This document shows positions 57,742 through 64,000 of a stretch of DNA of 64,000 nt, in pieces. A program made the translations under genes and the position numbers. The notes beneath the pieces were generated by a model. The model worked only from the letters and a program-made list of their open reading frames with translations. It did not search any database and was not told the origin of the DNA. The DNA is from Candidatus Brocadia sp. WS118 (GTDB lineage: Bacteria > Planctomycetota > Brocadiia > Brocadiales > Brocadiaceae): the NCBI GenBank assembly GCA_007618135.1, contig PHFX01000008.1:1-64000 (forward strand). The letters run 5' to 3'. Each line of letters begins with the position of its first letter. Positions within the stretch are counted from its first letter, which is position 1.

Positions 57742-58182
57742 TTAAATTAATTCTGCCAATTTTCCTTCTTTGCTCTTGTCTTTGTCCTTACCTTCATCTT
57801 CCGACATGACCGTGCCGGCAAATGCAGTTTTTACTGCACCAGGCATCAATTTTCCAGACTTTTCTTCTTTGTCTTTCTCCGTGCCTTTGCCTTCATCTTC
57901 TGACATGACGGTGCCAGAGAATGCGGTCTTTACTGCACCAAATATCAATTCTCCTGATTTTCCTTCTTTGTCCTTGCTCTTGTCTTTGTCTTCTGACATG
58001 ACCGTGCCGGCAAATGAAGTCGTTACAGCGTCAGACATCAATTTTCCAGACTTTTCCTCCTTGTCCTTGTCCTTGTCTTTATCTTCTGCTATGACAGGAC
58101 TAACAAACGCACTATTTACAACACCAGTACTAAACACTAATGCCCCTACAACAGTAAGACTACAACCTAACTTCTTTAACAT
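57742..58182 (-). CDS. Secreted repetitive charged protein
   Basis: The 146-residue protein has a signal peptide (about 1-32, ending SPVIAE). The mature part consists of three repeats of about 35 residues with the pattern KDKEEKSGKLM, then AVKTAFAGTVMSED. Each unit pairs a highly charged Asp/Lys/Glu run with a short Ala/Thr/Val-rich segment. The DNA repeats are almost as well kept as the protein, which suggests recent duplication. An open frame of 163 codons on the plus strand is the mirror of these repeats and lacks a good signal. Function unknown. Confidence 0.65.
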   Translation of the reverse strand: MLKKLGCSLTVVGALVFSTGVVNSAFVSPVIAEDKDKDKDKEEKSGKLMSDAVTTSFAGTVMSEDKDKSKDKEGKSGELIFGAVKTAFSGTVMSEDEGKGTEKDKEEKSGKLMPGAVKTAFAGTVMSEDEGKDKDKSKEGKLAELI

Positions 58183-58508
58183 TTCCTTCTCCTCCTCAAG
58201 ATTTAGGAAATTTAAGCCATGCCGCCGAGAACATTCCCAGCATACCCAGCAGGCTTTGTAACATTAAATAACATGCAAATAACTCTTTGACAACAATATT
58301 TTCTGATGAATGAGTTTCCTCTTAACACTTAACGAAGTCGGTTATTACAGAGGAAAAGACGGGTACCGCAAAGAGCCGGAGATGTATGCATGTACCTTTT
58401 TTATATTCCATTTTCAAGGTGACCCCAACCGGGTTCAACCGGGTTATGAATTTACTGGCTTAGCGCCTTACCTACCCTTCGAATTGCGAAGGTCGGGCTA
58501 ACACACCC
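58183..58508. other. Gap upstream of the truncated TonB receptor
   Basis: About 325 bases without a supportable gene. A frame at 58310-58501 codes 63 residues of no recognised kind. CCTTCGAATTGCGAAGG (58477-58493) is a short palindrome that sits just before the broken receptor frame. The missing receptor plug domain was not found in any frame here. Confidence 0.4.
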
Positions 58509-59735
58509 GTGAAGACAACTTACTTTTGGCATCCACGATACACAGCGCTGCAAAGTTGCAATCAAACATATTCTGCTTATCATCAACAATTCGATATTAA
58601 TCTTCTCTTTGAAGCCCTGCCAGAAGGTGCGACGATAACGAATACCAGTGGCATACTACAAACCCATCCGGACGGACTTATTAGCAATAACGGGGTGATT
58701 GAAAAGGTTGTTGGTACGGAAATACCATTTGATTATAAAGTGTTCGATGGAAATGTCATTACCCTGGGTTTTGAGTATCGTCTGATTAATCAAACCAATG
58801 TTCGCAATTCAAGCAACTTTGATCCCGTTACCCTGGAACCTCTCGAAGGCATGCAGGACTTTTCAGATACGAAACCTTTTATAAAAGAAGTTACACGAAG
58901 GATAGAATCAGTTTATCTGCAGGACACTTGGGATATTACCGATATGATAAACCTTACCCTGGGGGTACGGTATGATCATTACAGTGATTTCGGCGGTGCA
59001 CTTAGTCCACGAGCGGGTTTAACGTGGGCATTCATAAAAAATGCATCGCTAAAACTGCTTTACGGAGAGGCGTTCAGAGCGCCCAGTTTTCAGGAAATGT
59101 ATACCACCAATCAACCCGCAATTCAGGGAAATCCTGATCTGGACCCGGAAACTATCAGGACATATGAAGCTGGTTTAAGTTACCAATTTAACAAATATGT
59201 CACAAGCTCAATAAATTATTTCTATAATGATGTGGAAGACATTATTGGCCTTCATGTTATCGATGTCGAACGGAATACACGATGGTTTGAGAATGAAAAG
59301 AGTGCACATGTTCAAGGGATTGAGATGGAAACTAAGGTGAACATAATGAAAGATAATTACGTCTTTATGAATTATACCTTCCAGAATCCGGAGGATAACC
59401 ATGGGGATGATTTGCCCTTCGTTGCACAGCATAAGGGCAACTTTGGCGTAAACGTACATTACTGGAAATATATAAATACCAACCTGAGTACCTTTGTCAG
59501 TGGAAGGCGTCCCCGGGATAGGACAGATGAAAGGGAAACTCGTGACGATTTACCCGCTTACGCCTTGCTCAATTTGTCTATTATTGGAAAGGAATTCTTC
59601 AAAACCATGGAAGTGCAGGGAACGGTGTTTAACCTGCTCGACAAAGACTATAGTGATCCTGGTTCTGTTTCAATACCGGATGATCTGCCCAGACCTGGAA
59701 GAACATACTTTGTCGGGTTAAGCTATAAATTTTAG
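58509..59735 (+). pseudogene. TonB-dependent receptor, 5'-truncated
   Basis: The 408-residue frame codes only the C-terminal part of a TonB-dependent outer-membrane receptor. Clear barrel motifs are ESVYLQDTWDITDMINLTLG, LGVRYDHYSDFGG, LLYGEAFRAPSFQEMY, NPDLDPETIRTYEAGL and a C-terminal YFVGLSYKF. The signal peptide, TonB box and the plug domain of about 150 residues are missing, and the first 30 residues before the barrel are not typical. Full receptors have 600-750 residues. The gene is probably dead or makes an ungated barrel. Barrels of this type usually take up siderophores or cobalamin. Confidence 0.75.
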
Positions 59736-60512
59736 CGCCAGCAAGGTAATTGTTTCCCGGAGGTAAGTTCCGATATGAGTTTTCCAGTTCAAAGATAGTC
59801 CCGTGAGAGAAGATTCTCTATCACCATTTCATACAAATCGGACTGCGGATTTCCTTAACCATCACTGTTAGGGAATCTCTCCCAAGATGTACGTCCCCTC
59901 ACGGTCATATGGATTACCCCTTTTTCCCTTCGTGATGTATGTTCAAACATAGTATCCAGAGATGTATTCATCTGCTCTCTTTCGGCGTCTCCAACAAGGA
60001 CATTACTTGTGCTTTGCCAGGGATGGACGGTTGGCGCGAATAACACGCCATACCCATACACTCCAAAATGTTATTTCTCTCTCGTCATTCCGTTCCATCG
60101 GCAACCTCAGAACAGACTCTCCACCTCACGATGATTCCCTGTCTTCTGCTCATACGGATTGCTCCCTTGCATGAACATGGGTACAAACTTCTCCGCGAGG
60201 ATTAAGCTTGCAGAGATGGTATTTTCAACCACTCAGGCATTCCACACTTCAAGGCATCTAAGCCCCGTATTTCGTAAGGTAAAACAGAGGTCATTTTAAA
60301 AAAATATTAAAAATTGTGTGACATATATCACAGACAGCCATAGAAATGCGTAGTATTATTATTTCAGAAAATGAAGGTAGCGGACTTTGATAATCATATA
60401 AATAAAAGACTTATTATCCACAGAAACGAAAAACTTAGTAAATAGATAACTTTACCGGAATGTTTCCGGAAGATTAAGTATCTGAGTAATTCAAAAATAG
60501 GAGGATAGTACC
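59736..60512. other. Long gap upstream of the WSRGG protein
   Basis: About 775 bases. Overlapping short frames at 59855-60174 on both strands show no known domain and no good start; they may be decayed or structural RNA-like sequence. The CRP-type site and a likely promoter are in 60317-60360. Nothing else is supported. Confidence 0.4.
60317..60360 (+). promoter_or_regulatory. Perfect CRP-type palindrome with a promoter
   Basis: TGTGA (60317-60321), six bases, TCACA (60328-60332) is an exact CRP-family consensus. TATTAT at 60355-60360 could be the -10 element, which would put the palindrome centre about 41-42 bases before the transcription start, the classic class II activation position. The gene at 60513 begins some 150 bases further on. 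A CRP-family gene lies 800 bases downstream. Confidence 0.6.
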
Positions 60513-60809
60513 ATGTTAGGGAAATATTGTGTAGGTAGATTTATTTTGACAGCCGGGATTGTAAATGCTTTATTTATAGGCTCTGCTCTGGCATTTCAGC
60601 ACAGTCAGCCATCTGAGAATACCGTTACATACGAGAATGACACTCAGGTAAAACAAACAAGAAATTCGTGGTCGCGTGGAGGAAGTCAGCAGGAAGTTGC
60701 GAACAATCTAAAACCGGATACCACGATAACAACAAAGAAAGGAACGTGGTCCCGTGGTGGTGTTCTCCACGACGCTGGGAAAAAAGAGAGAGCGCTTGTA
60801 AATAAATAG
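60513..60809 (+). CDS. Small secreted protein with WSRGG repeats
   Basis: This 98-residue protein has a signal peptide (about 1-29, ending SALAF) and a short mature part with two copies of a WSRGG unit, RNSWSRGGSQQE and KGTWSRGGVLHD, about 31 residues apart. It has an AGGAGG ribosome-binding site. No family is recognised. It is preceded by a perfect CRP-type site and followed by a hairpin at 60865-60903, so it looks like a separately regulated single gene. A role in stress or surface binding is possible but unproven. Confidence 0.65.
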   Translation: MLGKYCVGRFILTAGIVNALFIGSALAFQHSQPSENTVTYENDTQVKQTRNSWSRGGSQQEVANNLKPDTTITTKKGTWSRGGVLHDAGKKERALVNK

Positions 60810-60864
60810 GAACAAAGAGAGTGCTTTGCTATAAATCCTGGTCAAATATATGAAATTGTGTGTG

Positions 60865-60918
60865 CCATGACATACAAAGCCGTAATTGTAAAGTATGTCA
60901 TGGTACATATTATGTTTT
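60865..60918 (+). terminator. Terminator-like hairpin after the WSRGG gene
   Basis: CCATGACATAC (60865-60875) and GTATGTCATGG (60893-60903) form a perfect 11-bp stem with a 17-base loop, followed by ACATATTATGTTTTTG with a T-run. It lies 56 bases past the stop. Confidence 0.5.
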
Positions 60919-61020
60919 TGTAAACAATTTATTTTGTTGTCTTTTCTTATTTATACCGTTCTCTGACGTACCGGGTACGAATCTGACCTTTAAGCAACTT
61001 TCACATGCTGGGTAAACAAC

Positions 61021-61039
61021 TGTGAGCCAGAGGCTCACA
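61021..61039. repeat. Small perfect hairpin upstream of the CRP-family gene
   Basis: TGTGAGCC, loop AGA, GGCTCACA. It has CRP-like half-sites TGTGA and TCACA, but they are nine bases apart rather than six, so it is more likely an RNA hairpin than a CRP site. It lies about 100 bases before the CRP-family start. The rest of 60919-61136 shows no gene. Confidence 0.4.
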
Positions 61040-61136
61040 AAGGTAAAAACAAACGGGAGAGGGGAGAAAGGTATTTTTGTGCCAGGCATTTTTAAGTTGA
61101 GAGACGTATCTCCTAGCCAAGGAAAGAGGGTTTTTC

Positions 61137-61805
61137 ATGTTTCAGACATCATATCTGAAAAAAATCCCGTTATTTAGCAACTTCAATAACGACCATCTCG
61201 ATCTGCTCTACAAGGCGGGTCTTACAAGAAACTACCCGAAGGGTAGTACCATCGTATCTCAGCATAGTTCAGGAGATACTTTTTACATTGTGGTTTCCGG
61301 CCGTGTAAAAGTAACCCTCTTGCATGAGGATGGCAATGAAATTGTTCTTTACATCCTGAAAGAAGGCGATTTTTTTGGAGAGTTATCTCTTTTGGACAAC
61401 GAGCCAAGGTCTGCAAATGTCATTAGTTTGACAGAGACGAATTTGTTCTTAATTACCCAGGGACGGTTTAAACAGTTAATAATATCGAATTCCGGGATAT
61501 TGGAAAAGGTACTCCAGGGCATCTGTAAACGATTGAGGGGTGCCAATGAAACGATAAAGAATTTTGTCTGCCTCGATGCCTACGAAAGAACCCTGTTCGT
61601 ACTTCAGCAACTGGCTATCACACAAGGAACCAGGAAAGGAAATTATGTTGAGATTTTCCATGCCCCAACGCATGAAGAGATATCAAAGACGGTCGGAGTA
61701 TCCAGAGAAACAATATCAAGGATTATTCAGGCATTAAAAAAGGATAAAAAATTAATTTTATACACGAGGAGAAAAATTATTTTGAGGGTGTGTGAAAGGG
61801 GGTAG
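61137..61805 (+). CDS. CRP/FNR-family transcription regulator
   Basis: This 222-residue protein has an N-terminal cyclic-nucleotide-binding domain (about 10-120) with the phosphate-binding cassette FFGELSLLDNEPRSANV (E82, R91, S92), like E. coli CRP, and no FNR-type N-terminal cysteines. A long dimer helix follows, then a winged HTH with recognition helix VSRETISRI (R190, E191, R195). The RE...R set is what CRP uses to read TGTGA, and an exact TGTGA-N6-TCACA lies 0.8 kb upstream. It probably activates or represses the WSRGG gene and others. The ligand may be cAMP, but that is inferred from the cassette. Confidence 0.87.
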   Translation: MFQTSYLKKIPLFSNFNNDHLDLLYKAGLTRNYPKGSTIVSQHSSGDTFYIVVSGRVKVTLLHEDGNEIVLYILKEGDFFGELSLLDNEPRSANVISLTETNLFLITQGRFKQLIISNSGILEKVLQGICKRLRGANETIKNFVCLDAYERTLFVLQQLAITQGTRKGNYVEIFHAPTHEEISKTVGVSRETISRIIQALKKDKKLILYTRRKIILRVCERG

Positions 61806-62107
61806 GGCTGGAAGCGTCTCAGCCAAAGATACCGACGTCTCCAAACAGATAGCCATTACCATGCGGGTTTATTCCCTCGGTTGATAAACAACGATCCACC
61901 TCTATACGACGGGTCACACCATGATTTGTGCTTTAATTATTTCTCATCATTTCCCCGTTTTCATGAGGACAAGTATTCATTTATCTTCTTTCGATATCTT
62001 TGATTTCATACATATCCTCAAGAGTTCTTGTCGGGGAATGACTACTCACCGACTTACGGAAGAATAACCAAGACCAAACAAATTTTAGGACATAATTGTC
62101 TTTATTG
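61806..62107. other. Gap downstream of the CRP-family gene
   Basis: About 300 bases between convergent genes. No hairpin with a T-run, repeat or open frame of note was found. Confidence 0.4.
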
Positions 62108-62797
62108 TTAATGAAATGTTTCGGTTTTATCATAGGGGATTGGGTCTTTGACTCCGGCCTCCTGAAAGGCCTTGAACCGCAGGAAACAACTGTGGCATTG
62201 ACCGCACGCCTTTTCGGTGTTTTTGTAACACGACCAGCTCAGGTGGAGGGGCGCTCCCAGAGAAATGCCTAATTTTACGATCTCTGATTTTCTCTTGTCT
62301 ATCAGGGGAGTTTCCACCTCAAGGGCAGTCGTTGGCTTTGTGCCTGCCTTGATGAGGTTGTTAAATGCCTCGTAATAGACAGGTCTGCAATCGGGATAGC
62401 CCGGGCTGTCCTGCTCCACCACGCCGATAAATACCTTCCTCGCACCGATAACCTCACCCCAGGAGACGGCAATGGCCAGGAGGTGGGTATTCCGGAACGG
62501 GACATACGAGGCAGGGATTTCTCCGGCTGTCACCTGAGCATCTTGCACCTTTATGCGGGGATCGGTCAGGCTCGATCCCCCGATCTTACTCAGGTAGTCA
62601 ATGTTTGATATGAGGATTCTCTCCTCTGGTATGCGATAGTATGATGCAATAGCGTTGAAAGCCTTGAGTTCTCTCAACTCCGTACGTTGACCGTAATTCA
62701 CGTGCAGAAGCGCAAGTTCATACTGCGTATGCGCAAGAGCCGCAGTGACGCAACTGTCCATACCGCCGCTGACCAGCACGATGGCTAAATCTTTCAT
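62108..62797 (-). CDS. queC: QueC, 7-cyano-7-deazaguanine synthase
   Basis: The 229-residue protein carries the PP-loop VLVSGGMDSCVTAAL near 8-22 for ATP binding and a C-terminal zinc site SCYKNTEKACGQCHSC near 188-203. It converts 7-carboxy-7-deazaguanine with ammonia and ATP to preQ0. queE lies six bases upstream on the same strand, so the two make two successive steps. preQ0 feeds queuosine in tRNA or other deazaguanine products. queD and queF are not in the window. Confidence 0.92.
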   Translation of the reverse strand: MKDLAIVLVSGGMDSCVTAALAHTQYELALLHVNYGQRTELRELKAFNAIASYYRIPEERILISNIDYLSKIGGSSLTDPRIKVQDAQVTAGEIPASYVPFRNTHLLAIAVSWGEVIGARKVFIGVVEQDSPGYPDCRPVYYEAFNNLIKAGTKPTTALEVETPLIDKRKSEIVKLGISLGAPLHLSWSCYKNTEKACGQCHSCFLRFKAFQEAGVKDPIPYDKTETFH

Positions 62798-62803
62798 GGA
62801 ATA

Positions 62804-63439
62804 TTAAACCCCACGTGTTTGAGGCTCCCAGATATATTTGTGAAGTTGCAGTTGAAATCGCACATTGAGATTGTCTTCTAAAATCCATTGGACTACCGTT
62901 CTGGGCAACAGGGCATCAAAGACAGTCCCTACCAATATCTGGGTAATCTCAGATAAACGGTATTTTTCTATCACTTTTTTTGCCCATTCGTAATCACTTC
63001 GGGAGTGCAAGACGAATTTCACCTCGTCTGATTTCGTCAGATACGCAATATTCTGCCAGTGCATCAAGTGGCTCATCTTGCTGTCAGGGCACTTAATATC
63101 CATAATTTTTATGGCTCTTTGAGGAATTGCACGGATGTCGTAGCTACCATTAGTTTCAACGAGAACCGTATAATTTCCGGAGAGCAATTCATTGATTAAA
63201 GATGGGGTATCCTTATCCGATAGAGGTTCGCCGCCGGTTATACAGATCAATTTCGTTTTATATCCGGCAACACGCTCAAGGATTGAGCCGATCGGCATCT
63301 CCATCCCTTCTTCATAGGCATAGGTGGTATCGCAGTAGCTGCACCTCAGATTGCATCCCGTGATGCGTATGAAGATACACGGCAGTCCGGCATACGACGT
63401 CTCACCCTGAATGCTCTTGAAGAGCTCATTTATTTTCAT
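62804..63439 (-). CDS. queE: QueE, 7-carboxy-7-deazaguanine synthase
   Basis: This 211-residue radical-SAM protein has the cluster motif CNLRCSYC near 29-36, followed by ICITGGEPLSDKD near 70-82. QueE rearranges 6-carboxytetrahydropterin to 7-carboxy-7-deazaguanine using SAM. The N-terminus INELFKSIQGETSYAGLPC is typical of the family. It starts the queE-queC unit. No preQ1 riboswitch could be recognised in the upstream 200 bases. Confidence 0.92.
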   Translation of the reverse strand: MKINELFKSIQGETSYAGLPCIFIRITGCNLRCSYCDTTYAYEEGMEMPIGSILERVAGYKTKLICITGGEPLSDKDTPSLINELLSGNYTVLVETNGSYDIRAIPQRAIKIMDIKCPDSKMSHLMHWQNIAYLTKSDEVKFVLHSRSDYEWAKKVIEKYRLSEITQILVGTVFDALLPRTVVQWILEDNLNVRFQLQLHKYIWEPQTRGV

Positions 63440-63758
63440 ATGCTGTTAATTTTATTAAATTTTTCACGTATCTCAAGTGCAATGAATGCCGAACTGCTGC
63501 GAAGCAGAAAACTACGTGCTATGATAATAACTTTGAAGAGGCAATAACTTATGATTTAAGACCCTTTTTCCTGCTAGTTTGTCGCTCGAACTGTGACTTA
63601 GGAAGGCGACGCGTTACGCAGACATGGAAGGAAATCACCTGTGATCGTGGGTAGTACATCATTAACAATATCCGCCAAAACTCGCTGTGGCTATCTAACG
63701 ACAAAGCTCAGTTGCCGCTATGGAGTGCAACGGAATAGCGGTCAGGTAAAGCGAATTG
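63440..63758. other. Gap upstream of queE
   Basis: About 320 bases without a supportable gene. The first 120 bases are the probable queE leader. Overlapping open frames further on are shadows. Confidence 0.4.
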
Positions 63759-64000
63759 TTATGCCTTGGTTAATCTGTCGTACAGCTCCGGTTCAACATC
63801 TGGTACTTTTTTTAATAGGGCTTCAAAATCTTTTTTCTTTCCCAGTTTTGCCTCTTTTTTTAAATAATTTACGGTCATAATGGCAGAGATCTTTTCGGCT
63901 GCTGCACTGCTTATGAATTGGTTAATAGAAACCTTTTCTTCTTTGGCAATTTTCTTTATTTTTTTATGTAATGATTCCGGCAATCTCACGCTCAAAGTAC
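63759..64000 (-). CDS. RHH-type antitoxin, partial at window edge
   Basis: The frame ends at 63759 and stays open to the window edge; the TTG at 63995 is a possible start, but family members usually begin a few residues earlier. The 78 residues seen open with SVRLPESLHKKIKKIAKEEKV, a ribbon-helix-helix DNA-binding motif of CopG/HicB-type antitoxins, followed by SINQFISSAAAEKI. Such proteins repress their operon and block a toxin that should lie next to it, but none is seen within the window. Confidence 0.7.
   Translation of the reverse strand, partial: TLSVRLPESLHKKIKKIAKEEKVSINQFISSAAAEKISAIMTVNYLKKEAKLGKKKDFEALLKKVPDVEPELYDRLTKA

Noticed and set aside
57770-58261. 163-codon plus-strand frame
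   Set aside because: It is the antisense of the tandem repeats of the minus-strand secreted protein, has no ribosome-binding site and no plausible domain.
59855-60174. Overlapping short frames on both strands, possible group II intron or decayed gene
   Set aside because: No domain V-like hairpin, reverse transcriptase motif or start could be identified; left as gap.
61021-61039. Second CRP box before the regulator
   Set aside because: Half-sites TGTGA and TCACA are nine bases apart instead of six and form a tight hairpin instead.
63440-63560. Possible preQ1 riboswitch before queE
   Set aside because: The leader lacks the conserved preQ1-I/II loop and tail sequences that I could recognise.

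Overview
The window looks like a chromosomal segment of an anammox planctomycete (Brocadiales; Brocadia/Kuenenia/Jettenia-like). The strongest evidence is at 52.8-56.5 kb: an exported encapsulin shell protein with an N-terminal di-heme cytochrome c domain, followed directly by a multicopper oxidase fused to an octaheme hydroxylamine-oxidoreductase-like domain. This pair is known from anammox genomes. Supporting signs are a Na+-Nqr-type complex, planctomycete-type cytochrome c domains with RMP-like motifs, LPS heptose genes and many dispersed palindromic repeats. The genus is inferred; no rRNA or tRNA gene was seen.

Layout. 0-5 kb is an accessory zone: a transposase remnant, a HEPN/MNT toxin-antitoxin pair, and a SNF2 helicase with a zinc-ribbon partner. 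5.6-10.3 kb is dabA-dabB, a two-gene inorganic-carbon (DAB) uptake system. 12.1-18.6 kb (minus strand) is an nqr operon with several departures from the norm: an NqrA/RnfC-like subunit with two [4Fe-4S] motifs, NqrB, NqrC, a single-ORF NqrD-NqrE fusion, a TumA/TumE-like toxin-antitoxin pair wedged into the operon, and an NqrF with a long C-terminal extension. 19-21 kb holds a HigA gene with a decayed HigB and an outer-membrane-like lipoprotein. 21.3-27.0 kb is a sensor kinase/response regulator pair followed by hldE-gmhA-gmhB, which make ADP-heptose for LPS. 27.0-30.9 kb (minus) holds cutA, small membrane proteins, a TPR lipoprotein, a PilZ protein and plsC. 31-40.7 kb holds a large coiled-coil membrane protein, a TPR metalloprotease, clpX, a GH15 glycosidase and an HDOD protein.

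41-56.5 kb is almost entirely plus-strand and extracytoplasmic: a porin, an FAD oxidoreductase, a GT-C glycosyltransferase, two CarboxypepD_reg proteins, a di-heme protein, an FMN_bind-ApbE fusion, a thioredoxin-like protein, and the encapsulin/multicopper-octaheme pair. Gly-Ser tails end two of these secreted proteins. The periplasmic flavin transferase could supply the covalent FMN of NqrB/NqrC, and the thioredoxin-like protein could help mature the c-type cytochromes; both links are inferred.

56.6-64 kb is again mosaic: a RelE-type TA pair bracketed by ~105-bp direct repeats, a repetitive secreted protein, a 5'-truncated TonB-dependent receptor, a small secreted WSRGG-repeat protein preceded by a perfect CRP-type palindrome, a CRP-family regulator with a matching recognition helix, queC-queE for 7-deazaguanine synthesis, and an antitoxin gene cut by the window edge. 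At least three dispersed repeat families occur, and some lie across the apparent 5' ends of genes.
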